From Dermatemys mawii (Eukaryota > Chordata > Testudines > Dermatemydidae), in NCBI GenBank assembly GCA_007922305.1, contig ML677335.1:23588867-23652866 (forward strand): 64,000 nucleotides of DNA. The letters are read 5' to 3'. Shown in pieces: positions 34,351 to 46,869 of this stretch; within the stretch, counting starts at the first letter, position 1; every line of letters starts with the position of its first letter. The position numbers and the translations under genes are program-made. The notes beneath the pieces are model-generated. The model saw only the letters and a list, made by a program, of their open reading frames with translations, was not told the DNA's origin and searched no databases.

Positions 34351-36142
34351 AGTGTTTGGGTTCAGAAGAAATTCTTGTTTAGAAAAAAATATCAAAACAG
34401 TCCATTCTGAACCGTTAAAAGGAAAAAAAAGTTGAAATGACTTTCATTTTTAAATGTTGTTACCTATTATAAAATAAAGACAATGTTGAAATGAAATGCT
34501 TATATTGTAATGAAATGATTTGTTTTCAATTATTTTTCCCAAAAAATCATTTTGTGGGAAATGTCAAAATTTGATGTTTCATTCCTATTTGGAATTAAAA
34601 CAAATTTCAAAAATGTAGAATTTCCCATGAAATGAAAATACTGGTTCCCACGCAGCTCTGAGAGTAACTGTGGGGCTTGCTAGAGTTGCCCCTGCAGGCC
34701 ACTAGCTCTGAATGATTTGGGGGAGAGCTGTGATCCCTCGGTTAACAAGGGGACTGAACACACCGATTGTATTTGGCCACCTTTCTGCTCATGGGAATCC
34801 CATTAAAGGGCAAGATTGCTCCAGAACACTACACTATATGTATGTTGCTTCTTTTAAAAATACACAAAATATCTCATTGTTTTTATCTCCCCCTCCCCTC
34901 CATGGCCTCCAAGGAGTTACTGAGAACTGTATCTTTAAATTGATTTTAATTTGTCCAGTTTCTTAGATGTATCGGCTGCCCTCTGTGCAGATGACTTTAA
35001 ACACAGATCCCTTTTAAATTTAAATAGTTTAGGATAAAGATTTGCTTTATCTGTGGCTATGCCTTTCTCTTTCTTTAGAACATAAAGAGTCCCAGCTGTG
35101 GTTGCCACTGTTGTCATGAGCGTATATGTGCAGAGACAACACATGTCTTGACATCATCACTGTAGAATTTTAAATGTGGTGCTTGCTCTCTGATTACATG
35201 TCCTGTTATGCTTGTTGGGCAAATTGACCCCAATTGTTCACAACAGCCACTGGAATTTTTCTCCTGTAAAATTCCCTTCACTGTATTAGTGGCAACTACT
35301 GTAATAATACCACTTTGTGTGTTTAGGCCCTGGGCTTGCAAGCATGTAGGCCCATGCTTAACTTCAAACATATGTTTGTACAGCACCGAGCATAAGTCAG
35401 GAACAACAAACAGGGTGCCTTGTCAAGGGCTGGGCTGGACTTGCTTTGTGTGCGGGCTGTACCACCACAGCCTTGAAGTAGAAGCCTTTGTGGTCCCTGG
35501 GCAGAGAAGCTTCTCTGACTCTGTTGAGCTAGTAGGAGCTGTACTGCGCTTCTATTACATCCGTCCTCTTTTTTTCAATAACTTGTCAGTGAACAGACCT
35601 GCAAGAACACTGGGACATTTGTTCTCTTTCCTAGACCTGATATATTGGAGGCTGGGGGCTAATTCCTCCAAAGGCGGGAGAGAAGGGTGTATGTTTGTGA
35701 ATGGAGAGCTCTGACCAACAGGCTAATCTTTACACTGCTTTACTGCATTTAATGGACACAAGCAAGGATCTGAGAGTCCCTGAACTGACACAGAAACATG
35801 CTTAGGGGGTGAGTGTCTCTCTTGGTGTATCTGAAGTACCAGATTTCAGGAACTGCCTTGTGGGCAGGGGTGAGCCAAGGCTACCATTACAGGGGACCAC
35901 CCTCAAAGAAGTAATCAAAGCCATCCATTAAAACATTTAAACACCAGTACACGAGACCAGCCTTAGCCGTGTGCTCCTTAGGTGACCAGGGTGGGTTTCT
36001 TCCACAGATACAAGAGCCTCTGTGAGACATTGACAACTTTTAAAAAGAACCTATTTCAGTGAAACTCCATTAAACCTTGCTGCTCTCTTTCCTGCATTTA
36101 TTTTCCCATTTTTGTTTATTTAGCATCCAACACGTGCTAGGG

Positions 36143-36810
36143 CAGGGGTGGGCAAACTATGGCCTGTGGGCTACATCTGGCCTGCGGGCCTGCCCTGATC
36201 GGCCCCTGAGCTCCAGGCTGGGAAGGTTGCCACTGGCCCTGCCCCCACCTTCCCCACTGCCTTGGAGCCTCAGCATGCTGCACGGGCTGTGCTCTGGGGC
36301 AGCGGGGCTTTGAGCTCCTTTGGGGCAGTGTGTCTGCCTCCAAGTAAGTGGTGTGAGTAGCACGGTAAGGGGACTGGGGCCGGGGGTTGGATAAGGGGCA
36401 GGGAGTCTTGAGGGTGCAGTCGGGGTGGTTGGAAGGGGTGGAGTTTCTGTGGGGGGGCAGTCAGGGGATGGAGAATGGGGGGTGGATATGGCGTGGGAGT
36501 CCCGAGGGTGTGGGTAGGGGTTGGGGCAGTCAGGGGACAGGGATGGGTGGGGTGGGTAGGGGGTGGGGTCCCCGGGGGTTGGTGGTTAGGGGCAGGGGTG
36601 TCTCTGGAATGAGCAGTCAGGGGACAAGGAGCAAGCAGGGTTGGATGGGTCAGGGATTCTAAGGGGAGCAGTTAGGGGGCAGGAAGTGAGAGGGGGTTGG
36701 AGAGGGGCAGGGCCAGGCTGTTTGGGGAGGCACAGCTTTCCCTACCTTGCCCTTCATACAATTTTGTGACCTCGGTGTGGCCCTCAGGCTAAAACGTTTG
36801 CCCACCCCTG
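36143..36810 (-). mobile_element. Non-autonomous hAT transposon with perfect TIR and 8-bp TSD
   Basis: The 15-bp ends CAGGGGTGGGCAAAC (36143-36157) and GTTTGCCCACCCCTG (36796-36810) are exact inverse complements. The flanks TGCTAGGG (36135-36142) and TACTAGGG (36811-36818) differ by one base. The interior has no transposase. From about 36390 to 36700 it is a G-rich array in which 'GCAGTCAGGGGA' recurs every 60-80 bp. The same family is present, reversed, at 49049-49595; strand is arbitrary but opposite to that copy. Confidence 0.93.
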
Positions 36811-38621
36811 TACTAGGGGCTTCTCAAACACAAGGTCAAGATTCCTGCTCTAAGGACCTAGGGTCCAGAGGCGGGACTCAGCTAAAGCAAAGGATTGAGG
36901 AAGTGGTAATTCTCCTCTTTCCTCCACACCACCACTTCTCTCTCTCTCTTTGTTTTTCTCTCTCTTCTTCCCTCTCTGCCCCTTCCTTAGTGGTTACCGA
37001 GCGGCTGGCGGTGTAACAAGATCTTGTGCAGATCCTCGCCCAGTTCCTGACCAAGGTTTGGAACAAGTGAAGAAGGCGACTGTCCCTCTTTTTAAAGAAA
37101 CACAAATAATCCCAAGTTTCATACCTGACCCATTGGGTATAGGGTTAGGACTTGGGTAGTCTTTGCATTGCTTAGTGGATGTCCAAAGCTGATCAGACAA
37201 AGCTGCAATGGAAATAACGCAGTGTCTGAGACTCATCTTGAGTGAGCACCCAGAAGACTCTGCAGTTCATGCAGACTGTCAAAATCTCCTCTTGAACCTG
37301 AAAAATTTAGCAGAAACAAGAAGAGCTTTTCTTTTGATTGGAAGGACAGAGCCAGGCATGTAGTGAAAAGCTAACTGGCAGCCTTCAAATCTCAACAAAG
37401 GCAGAAGTTTCAGGTGTCCTGTTTTTACTCCACATTGATTTGCTCCATTCCTCATCCCAGGCTGAGGGTTTGGCATCGCCAGCACTTCTGAAAAGTGAAT
37501 TGGGGTCTCACCAGAGAGTGTCATAAATGAAAGAATCGAGGAAGGAATGAGGCTGAGGAGAAAGGACAAATAATATTTTATACATAAATCTTGGTAAATT
37601 GTAATGATGGGGAAGGAAACCTCGGTGGGGGGGAAATGACTGGATAGCTTAATGGGACCTCAGCAACTGATCAGGAATGTTTGCATGAGTGTGTGTGTGT
37701 GTAAGTACTGAACATCTAATAAGTTGCAAAATAGTTTGTTTCATGATGGGTATTTTGTTTTTCATTTTGTATCTATTCTTCTTTGAGCAAACGAGGTAGC
37801 AGTTTGGCCTGACTGTTCTAAGTAGCCCCTTCTTCCCTTCCTCTTACTGCCCCCAATTTTTAAAAGATTTCAACAAGCAAGTGATTAGCCACAGCGTGCC
37901 CACAGTGTTCCTATATCAGGCAAAGTGTCAGTTTCATTAGCTTGAACAGCTAGTGGGCCTTGGAAAGGTCTGTAGCAGAAAAGTGCCTCTCCCTGAGAGT
38001 TAAGTGAGCTTTGTGCAAAATCAGCAAGGACACTCTCTCCTGATTTGGATGAAGAGAAAAATGGGTTGAAAGCTTTTGCAGCTGAGACTGCCTAGAGCGA
38101 CCTGTGTTTCTGGAGCACATTTGGGGTTTTTTGAGATTTGCCCTTTCAGCCCCCTGCTCCACAGCTGTAGAAACGGACAGTAGCCACACAGGTTGTTTAT
38201 TGCAAACACCAAAACTGGAATTGGAGTAGTTAGAGATGGAAAAGTGTGATGAAATTCTTGGCATTCATTCCACGGCATCATCTGCATGTGCCTGGCTCAT
38301 ACAGGGATATTGAAATGGATTTTAGATGGAGTCTGGGTATTTTTTTGGGCGGGGGGGGGGGGGAGTGGGCAGGGAGAAAAAGAAATTTGGAAGGGCTTTA
38401 AAATATAGCTTGATTTCTGATAGTTGTGAATTTCCAGCTTTAAACTCAGTAAACTTTTTTTTACTGAACTTGCCATGTTTAGCTTTTGCATCTGGAATTC
38501 TTCACGGGGTGGGCGGGGAAAGCACAACTTAAGGAAAATAGAGGAGGCTTTTCCTTTTGCTGAGAGGGGGAAAATGTTAAGTGTTTGATGGGCTGAAACA
38601 ACAGAGAGATGTACTCTAGGC

Positions 38622-38718
38622 TAGTGCTTCCCGATGACTGGCGCCAGTTCCTGAGAACTTCCTGACACCGTTTAGGAAGGCAGCAAGCCCCTGATATCAA
38701 AAAAGTTGAGAGACACTG
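38622..38718. mobile_element. 97-bp hAT MITE with perfect 8-bp TSD
   Basis: Flanked by identical octamers CTCTAGGC at 38614-38621 and 38719-38726. The ends TAGTGCTTCCCGAT and GTTGAGAGACACTG are imperfect inverted repeats of the hAT type. Non-coding. Confidence 0.9.
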
Positions 38719-39284
38719 CTCTAGGCAAAGGCAGGGCAAATTTACTCCACACAGCGCCGTCAATGCACAGCAATCCTGGCCTGCAACGTCCTGCTGCTCT
38801 TCCACTGCCGTTCCTCATGCCAGTAACCCACAGATTACAAGCCTGAGCAACTAGTGATCTGACTCATGTTCATTTGAAACTAAGACGACATTCTTATTCG
38901 GTACATAAAAAAACGAAGCTGCTGCCTCTGAATCAAGTCCTCTCTGTGGATGTCTTTGAAAGACGTGAAATAAATTATTGTGTGACTCCTGTTCATACAT
39001 GGAGCAGTCAGAATTTTCCATCCTGGAAAGCTTCCGTGCAGGATGTGTATGTAGAAATACACTGCCACAGGGTGGCAGTTTCTAGGCTAATATATGAGCA
39101 TTCAGGGCTCCTCTTTGAGTCATTCTGATGATAGCTGCTTGAAACCAGCATGAAAGTGCAGTGTAATTACTGATGAGTCATGCTAGCAGGTGGATCTTGT
39201 TAGGTCCCACCAGGATATAGGTGGAAAGGATGTAGGGTCTGGAGCAGAGAAGTCCTGCAGGGAAAACACTAGAAACAGCTACAG

Positions 39285-39405
39285 ATGGGGAGGAAACTTA
39301 GTCTGTGACTAGAAATCGGAGTCATGGTTGTGCCTCCATTTCCCCAGCTGTGAAAGGGGATGATGATACCGACCTCACTTGTAAAACACTGTGAGTGCCA
39401 TGGGG
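39285..39405 (+). repeat. CORE/MIR-like SINE core
   Basis: GTGCCTCCATTTCCCCAGCT, GTGAAAGGGGATGATGATAC and AAAACACTGTGAGTGCC follow the MIR-core order. Confidence 0.65.
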
Positions 39406-39898
39406 AATTGTGGTTGCACACAGAGTCCAGGCATGGGTGGCAGGGAAAGTGAAGAATGGTGGGATGAAGTGGGGAGGGGCATAGCACAGACTGAGCCTCT
39501 GATGTGGCAGAGGAGTGAATTAGAGGGCACTGATCCCCCTGGGAGGGGCTGCAGAAAGTCCCTGAAATAGAGCAGGATGGGAGGGTGGCCCACAGGGAGC
39601 TTATGGAAGAGGAATGGAGGGATGCAAGAAGTCCCTGGTGTGTGCAAAGAGATTGGTCTACACACATAACCAAGTGTGTGACACTGTAGTGAAGCCAGAG
39701 TCCAGGAAAGAGTATGGATGACATGCAGTGTGTATAAGCATCCAGTTAAGAACAAGAGGGGGAATCGACCTCCTTACAAACTGCTGTTCAGGTCAGGTTG
39801 GATCCTGCTCTCTCAGGTAAATAATGAAAGTCTCATTGACTTGATTCAGAACAAGTTTAAGCTATAAGAGCCTGGAGAGTCTCCCATTGACTTCAGTG

Positions 39899-39924
39899 GC
39901 CTTTGGATCAGGCCTTTGGATCAG
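39899..39924. repeat. 13-bp tandem duplication
   Basis: GCCTTTGGATCAG occurs twice head to tail. The unit itself belongs to a short ancient repeat ('TTTGGATCAGGCCC' also near 49918). Confidence 0.85.
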
Positions 39925-40120
39925 GTGCCTAACTTTTCCTGAAGCTGTTAGCCCCTCTCTGGCAGCAGCACAGTGCCCGTTTGTGTGTTTTAAACACAGC
40001 CCCCTCTGCTGAGTCGAGTCCGCCTGCCACTCAAAACACAAACCTACACAAACTGCACAACACTGATTTCATGCGTGAGTTCATCTTCTGTGTCACTTGA
40101 AGGAAGTGTTTGCCTTCCAG

Positions 40121-40243
40121 ATGGGACATCTGGTCACCCTAATTTTATAGGGACAGTCCTGATTTTTTGGGTCTTTTTCTTACATAGGCTCCTATTATCC
40201 TCCACCCCGTCGCAATTTTTCACACTTGCTGTTTGGTCACCCT
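40121..40243. mobile_element. MITE, GTGACCAGATG family, copy 2, with a reversed left end
   Basis: The body TTTTATAGGGACAGTCCTG...TTTTTCTTACATAGGC and right end GTTTGGTCACCCT match the family. The left end reads ATGGGACATCTGGTCACCCT, the form expected at a right end, so the left terminus looks flipped or replaced by another copy's end. Confidence 0.75.
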
Positions 40244-40353
40244 ACTTCCAGAGAGAGTGAGGCCTCCCAAGAGGAGGGTGATGGCTAACGGCAGTAGAAT
40301 TAGAGGGTAATTAGCAGGTCAAGTGCAGAGACACTGTGCTAGCAACTTTGGAC

Positions 40354-40554
40354 TCAGGGCTGGCTCCAGGCACTGGCTGAGGAAGTACATGCTTGGGGCG
40401 GCACATTTTAAGGGGCGGCACAATCCGACCACCACTTTTTTTTTTTGCTTTGGTGGCACTCTGGCACGACTCACCCCACCTTGCATGAAGATGTTTCTTT
40501 GCAGACTGACTCTGCAGGAGCCCTATAGCCTGTAAGCAGCACCAGGGCTGTCCC
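40354..40554. mobile_element. hAT-like fragment
   Basis: The left end CAGGGCTGGCTCCAGGCAC and following GCTTGGGGCGGCACATTTTA match a common reptile hAT family as I remember it. The right end is uncertain (possibly CAGCACCAGGGCTG near 40538-40551). No target-site duplication read. Confidence 0.5.
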
Positions 40555-40663
40555 CCTCCCCCCGTCTTCTCCTCTCCACCCTGAACCTCTGCTTTTACAG
40601 TGATAGCTTACAATTCCAAGAGTTCTCAGTATGCCACATACTGGGGCAGGGTTGCTCTCTTTT

Positions 40664-40762
40664 CATTTTGTGTGTGTGTATGTACAGTGCCTGACACAGT
40701 GCAGCTCAGACCCCTGAGTGGGGTCTCTAGGCACTACCCCGGTACAAATAATAAATAGCAGT
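40664..40762 (+). repeat. SINE tail fragment (+)
   Basis: TTTTGTGTGTGTGTATGTAC, AGTGCCTGACACAGTG, then TCTAGGCACTACCCCGGTAC and AAATAATAAATA. Confidence 0.7.
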
Positions 40763-41091
40763 AATAATATCCACTATGACTAAATGGATTCCTATTAGCA
40801 GCCACCTAGCACAGCAAGGAGGTGGATCTTTCTTACTGCCCTCAGTCTTCCATCGTGGGAGGAAGGAGGGGAGAAGGAGATGAATCTTGAATTTGGCAGC
40901 TGAGTATTACAGGAAAAATGGCTTTCTGAACAGATACTGTGCTTCTCAGTGTTAGCACAATGTTGCAGGCGATTGAAGGCCCATCACTGAAGCAGGAGGT
41001 CATATGCCTCTTTTTCCCTTTCTCTTCTGCCAAGATGGGCAGGGGAAAGGTACAAATGTATGCAGTGACTTTAGTGCACTGGTCATGAGTC

Positions 41092-42930
41092 GAGTGACCA
41101 TATTTGCCTATGCTGAATATGGGGCACCTGGTAAAATTACTCATATTTGAGTGAGTTCAATGGCAATCAGTCAGAACTATGAAGTACAAATATTCAAATT
41201 CACAGCAAGTTGACTGAGCCCCTGTTAAAAAGAAATACTGTGGAGCTGGATTATTTTTATTTACCACCTTTTCTTTAAGGCTTTATGGATCACAATGGGA
41301 GGGCTGACAAACACACACTCCCATGCACCTCTCCCATACGGGGTGGGGGTGACCAACTGACCCGACCCTCCCTACCTGGCCCTTTCCGCCCTCCATGCCT
41401 GGCTGGGCCCTTGGGACAAACCTCTCCAGGTACCTGTCACGGTGCCTTCCCGAGCCAATACATTGGGCAGGAGGGGTGGCGGCAGGCCTGGTCACATGCC
41501 CACTCCCCAGATTTCTGCCAGGGTTCACACCAGGATGTGGCCAGCAGTAGGCTTTAGGCACTGTGTGGAAGAGAAGGGAGCCGCTTCAAGCCGCGGTGGT
41601 GGTGGGAGGAGGGATGACCTCGCCTGTGTCTTTGCAAAACTTATCCCTTCTCCCCTGAGTCCTTAGCTGCCTTTCCACACTGTCCAGGCAGGAAACACCT
41701 TCAGGTGGCTGCTGGCCACTGACATAACCTAGCTGTGGGGTTGAGCCCTAAACGCTAAGGATGCATTTTGTACCAGGGCCTAGGGAACCTGACTGTAGGG
41801 GCTTCAGCAAACTGGGCCAGAGAGGTGGGTCAGCAGAGGAGAGTGCCTAGAGCAGCCCCACGGTCCCTGGGGGCAGGAACCAGGGCCAGGGGGTGGTGGT
41901 GAAGAGGGTGCTATGCCCCTGCTGAGGGGGCTGCTGTGGAGCCTGCAGGGTGGGGGTGTGAACAGGCTAGAAATCACTCCCCTCTCCTGCTCTGCACTCC
42001 AGAGTTTAGCTGAGGGGCGGAGAGGCTTCGCTGTGCCAGCCCTGAGTGCCCAAAGCCCCACACAGCAGTTGGCTCCTCCTGGCTGGTGCCCCGGGCTGGA
42101 GGGTCTTGGGCTTTCCCAGGACTCTGGCTCAGCCAGAGGCAGTGGGAGAAGGAAGGAGCCTGTCGGCCAGGCTGTTGGTGAGCTGAGTGCTCTGACCAGG
42201 GGCTGGTGCTCTGACCAGTGCTGGGAGCAGGATGCACCCTGTTGTGGGGGAGGAAGGGATATGGCGGAGCAGTGGGGCTGGGGGTGTGTATGACCAGATG
42301 TCCCGATTTTATAGGGACAGTCCTGATTTTTGGGTCTTTTTCTTATTCAGATTCCTATTACCCCCAACCCCTGTCCCGATTTTTCACATTTGCTGTCTGG
42401 TCACTTCGGGGGGAGGGGGAGTGAAGGGGCAAAGCAGGGAGAGGACAGTAAGAGGGGAAGCATGTAAAGGGCCAATGGGTGGGCAGCAGAGGTGTAACAC
42501 AACCAGCTGGTGCCTGCCCGGACTCACCAGCCAGCACAGCTTGCAGTGCACGGTCAGTGGTGGAGGAAACAGGCCAGGGGCAGGGACCTGCTGGCCAAGA
42601 GTTGGCATGAAATGGAGGCCGTGCTGATTGACCAGAAAGGGAGCAGCTGGCCCTGCACCTTGCAGATTTGCCCTGCCACCAGCCTTGCACACCCTCCCCC
42701 ATCGTTGGCCACTGGGCCTCTCCTTTCCCAGCTACCCACACTCACTAGTGGTGGGCGGGCGGCTGGTGAGAAGGGATCTGGCCAACAGCAGAACCCACCA
42801 GTAATGATGGGGGTGGGGGGAAGACAGAAAATACGGGACAATATATCCATTTTTAAGAAAAGTCGGGACACCTGCAGGAGAGATTTAATATGGGACTGTC
42901 CTTTTAAAAATGGGACATCTGGTCACCCTA
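41092..42930. mobile_element. 1.84-kb DNA transposon carrying a nested MITE
   Basis: The left end GAGTGACCATATTTGCC and right end GGGACATCTGGTCACCCTA are imperfect inverted repeats. Subterminal blocks match a known reptile element type: TGAATATGGGGCACCTGG and AGTTGACTGAGCCCCTG near the left end, and ATACGGGACAAT, AAGTCGGGACACC and ATGGGACTGTCC near the right. The GC-rich interior has open frames on both strands but no recognisable transposase. A complete small MITE sits inside at 42288-42404. No reliable target-site duplication found. Confidence 0.65.
42288..42404. mobile_element. MITE, GTGACCAGATG family, copy 3, nested
   Basis: TGACCAGATGTCCCGATTTT opens the copy and TGCTGTCTGGTCACTT closes it. 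The body matches the copies at 33648 and 40121. It lies within the larger transposon 41092-42930, whose own ends share the TGACCA terminus. Confidence 0.85.
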
Positions 42931-44498
42931 GTCCAGAGGGAAGGTGAAGGAGTTGATTTCACAGAAGATTTTCAAATGTGCTTTTTCTCCTATGATGCAT
43001 GGGACTGTCTGTCATAGCCACTTGCTCTGACTCTGTTTGGGACATATATCTTGGGGGATGAGCTCTGTTGTAAGATTTAAGGCTAGATTACTGTGGCTCC
43101 ATTTTGCAGGTACAATTCAGGAAGGGACTTGTAGTATCACCCCCTGGATCAGCTATTCTTTCCCTCATTGCTTCCCTAGCCCTCACCTGTGTTGAGATAA
43201 TTTTAGAAACAGGTGTATCTTGGTCATTCAGCCCATGGAGTAACCAGGGAATCCCAGTTCTTCTGTGAAATTGCTTGCCTTGTCTTGCATCCAAGAGAGA
43301 GAGATGTGGTGGTAAAGGATACATAGATGGGATACTAAACTCTGTATATTAAGTATCCCCCACAGTGGCATTCACAAAAATATTATTGTATTCTTGCCTC
43401 CCAAAACACACTGGCCATGTTCATGCTCCCTTCTCTCACATCCCTGTGCCTTGCACCTCCACCAAATGTCTGCACATAGGTTGGTCCATATTTATTTAAA
43501 AAGGGAAGTGTTTTTTTCCCATCCCACCATGGGGTTGAAGGTGGGGGGTAGAGAAAGAGGGCAAAATTCTTCACTGGGAACAAATCTCATTTTCAAAAGT
43601 CCTGACAAAATGAGCCATAAAATTACAATATTTCAAAGCGCTCTGTAATTCCAGTGCAGATGGCTCTTCATCATGGAATCTGAAAGCTCAGAAAATCTAA
43701 AACTCATTAGATTAAAATAAACCACCTACTGCGAGGAAGAAAAGCTTATTTATCAATATCAATTTACTTCTGATTACCCTGCTCTGCAATTTGTTATTTT
43801 CAGGAATTATGATTTGTGCATTGCTCATGCCAACGTAATTTTTTTTAAAAAAACTTTAGTTTACTTTTCTGTAAAATGTATTTATTTTACACCTAGCTAG
43901 AAACTAGTGATAGATTCCTGAGCAGGAGGAGCTACTAGCAAATTCTGACAAAAACGATTTGTGTTGCAAAACAGCCACAAGTTATTGTAGGAAGGTGGGA
44001 ATGTGGGGGGTGTGTGTGTGTGTTACATCAGAGCCTTAGCTCTTACTAACAGTAGTATAATGGGACAAGGATTTGACCAGGGAGCTGTGAAAGGTATATA
44101 GTAGAGGTGTGAGAAATGTTCCATTCATAGAATTGGCCTTGGTTGGAGCTGGGCCCGCATTTATGCAGCAGCAGTGGTTTGTACAAACTTTGCACAAGTT
44201 TCTTGTCTAGTTGGATCCAAATGTGTTTGCAGTCTGTAGATAGTAGTGAATGTTTGCAAGCTGCAATCTGCTGGTGCTTGTGGAACACAGCTTGCATTCA
44301 CAATTAGCGGTCACATGGGAAACGTAGTGTCTTTCAGTAGGATTACTTAGTTCTGTCAAAGCTGACAGGTTCTGTCCCACATGTTCTCAGCAGGATTCAA
44401 CATGAGGTTAATTCAAAGACTAACAATTTCCAACTGGACTTGGTCATGGTTGCATGGCTTTAGTATGCACAAATCTCTGAACTGAAATTCATTATCAC

Positions 44499-44986
44499 GC
44501 TATGTCTACACTGCATAACTATGCTGGCATAGGGTATGTCTACATTGCAGCGGCTGCAGCAGCAGAGCTATGGCGCTGCAGCTGACACTATAGCATTCTA
44601 CATCAATGGAAGGGTTCTCTTCACCAAGGTAGCTAGGTCGATAGAAGAATTCTTCTGTCAACCTCACGGCATTTACAGTGGGGGTTAGGTTGACCAAACT
44701 AAGTTGTGTACACAGCATGAAATTGTTAACAGCTTTCAGCAATGTAGTGAGGTCACCTAAGTTTTAGGTGTAGACTAGGCCTTTGATTCAGCCTGTGTCA
44801 ACAGAAAGAGGAGTTCTGCACCTCTTCCCTAGGCAATGTTAGCTATGCTGACTGAAGCATTCTCCTATTGGCATAGGTGTGCCTATGCTGAGGTTTTGCT
44901 AGCATTGCAATTCAGCTGGGCCTATGTGCCTTTGTGCAGTAGCCAACACAGCTATGCTTGCATAAGTCTGTAGTGTAGACATGGCC
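44499..44986. mobile_element. MITE with inverted ends, interrupted by a second MITE
   Basis: The left end GCTATGTCTACACTGCAT with TATGCTGGCATA and the right end TATGCTTGCATA with GTAGTGTAGACATGGC are inverted repeats. The centre is interrupted by another element (44533-44781). The TATGTCTACA terminus places it with the Harbinger-type MITEs of this window. Confidence 0.75.
44533..44781. mobile_element. Nested MITE (GGGTATGTCTACATTG ends)
   Basis: It starts GGGTATGTCTACATTGCAG and ends AGGTGTAGACTAGGCC, which are imperfect inverted repeats. It sits close to the left end of the outer element. A fragment of the same family appears reversed at 49700-49808 (CAGCGCTACAGCACAGCAG). Confidence 0.7.
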
Positions 44987-46833
44987 TGAGGTGCCATGGA
45001 ATCACTTGGAATCCAAATTTAACTCTGCCCTGATTAAACCTGCCAGTATCTTAAGTAGTTGTCTTAACGTACAGTACTTGATGATTTCCCAGTGATCATC
45101 AAAGCTCTGGACAAACATTAACTAAAACAAATGTCCATACAATTGCAAGAGGTCCAAAGACACCCTTCATTTATGTCTGAAAGAGGCGTTTGAAGTTCAG
45201 AACTGGAATCTGATTTAAATCCAAACTTCTCCCAAGTTTGAAGATGTTCAGGTTAATTGTTTTGGCTCACATCCATTATAAAGAAACTTGAGTAGCAAGG
45301 CAGATCCAAAGTTTGGGAACCAGAATGAGGGGCTTGTCATCTCTAAGTGAAGACAGGAGAATAGTACATGCATAGTGAAGATCAGAATTTGGCCTCAAAT
45401 GTTCAAATATGGGTTAGAAAGCATTGAGAAGCACAATTTAAAGATGTCCTTTGTCTATCCCTGAGTCCCATGCCGTGTTTTTGTATGTGGCTATTTAATA
45501 ACAGAGTTTTACAAAAGAAGTTCTCCACTCATAGCCTACTGATGTCTCTGTATGTGTGGGGTTTTTTTTGTTGTGTGTGTGTGTGTGTGTTTAAAAAAAT
45601 CCCTGCTTCATACCATGATTCCACTGTGGATATTTTGTTGTTGTTGTTGTCATTGCTGATGTGTTTCCCCATTTAGAGGTCTTTCTGTCTACATTTTAAA
45701 GACCCTTGTCATGTTGAAGTCTCCTTGGGTTAGGAAGAGAGGTGTGTTTTCCACTCTCTTTGTTCCTGAATAATGGGGAGCAGAAGGAAGAGAGAGAGCC
45801 AGGTGTGAGGGGAAAATCACTGCAATGGTGGTAGTCAGAATGCCACTGCAGAAGAAGCCTCCTTGACAGGTGGATGAATGCCACATATGCGCGTGCACAC
45901 ACAGAAATCCCTATTGGGTTGCCAGTGATCTTTTTTTGCCTCTTCTAAAGGAAGCAAATACCATTAGTGGGTAGCCCCAGCTGTCATTTTCCAGCTGCAA
46001 TTATTCTGTGAATTGGGGCAGGGGGAAGGGTGTGGGGTGGAGGCTCATTAATTGCTTGATGTGTGTCTGGAGAGGCGGTTTGGGAAAGGGGGCTGAGGGG
46101 GGCTTGTGTAGTGAGCAGTTCCTCACACACAAGCTGTTCGGGAGACACTTTTGATTTATACTTTCATTTCTTCTTTATGCTCTTGGAACAGCATGCTGCA
46201 AATAGAAAGACTGACACTGTAAATTAAAGACACAAATATTGTGGTGGTGTTCGGGAAAGAGAAGACCAGGTGGTGGAAAGGGAGGAGGGGATTGTAGGTT
46301 TGGGATTCTAAAAATGCCAGCAGCAGCCCAAATGTTTCTGCATGGCTGCCAACAGGGCACAGGCAATGCAGAAGCTGCTGCTGTTCTGAGGGAGGCAATT
46401 AAGGGTACTTTGTATGTAGAACAACTCCTCTCGCACAGAAGTGTCCCAACAGTGCATTTAAAATAACCAATACAGGTGCACAGCCCTATAAACTGCCACT
46501 TCCTAGCCCGATAATACACAGAACAGCAAATCCAGATGCGGCATAAGCCGGTACATCAAGTCCATAATTCTTCTAGATGAAATTCTGGCAGCTTCTCCAC
46601 CACTTGTTGCTAATTTCACCTTGATTAATTTACAGGGAGGGCATGGAATGGGGAACTAGAGCATGCACTCCTAGGGTGACTGCAACTCAACATAACAAAG
46701 GGAAGACAGTACCTTGAAAGAGCACTTTTATAATTGCACTCTCTGCCCCATAACAGGCTTCTGAACCAAAGGCAGAAGTGACTTATGGGAATTTCTAGGT
46801 AGGCACTGAGCCAAGATCATAAACTCAGAAGAT

Positions 46834-46869
46834 GCACTACTACTAATTGCAGCACTACTACTAATTGCA
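46834..46869. repeat. 18-bp tandem duplication
   Basis: GCACTACTACTAATTGCA occurs twice, exactly, head to tail. Confidence 0.9.

Noticed and set aside
33896..34400. Second complete LTR with target-site duplication
   Set aside because: AACAG occurs at 33891-33895 and 34396-34400, but the sequence just inside the second does not end in CA and the G-rich LTR-like end lies earlier. Kept only as a candidate fragment.
35208..35714. 168-codon plus-strand frame in CDH23 intron 1
   Set aside because: No domain or splice context. It contains a fragment of an ancient repeat near 35330-35390. Chance is sufficient.
41283..42947. Overlapping open frames in the GC-rich transposon interior as a transposase
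   Set aside because: No DDE-family motif, frames open on both strands, and composition alone explains them.
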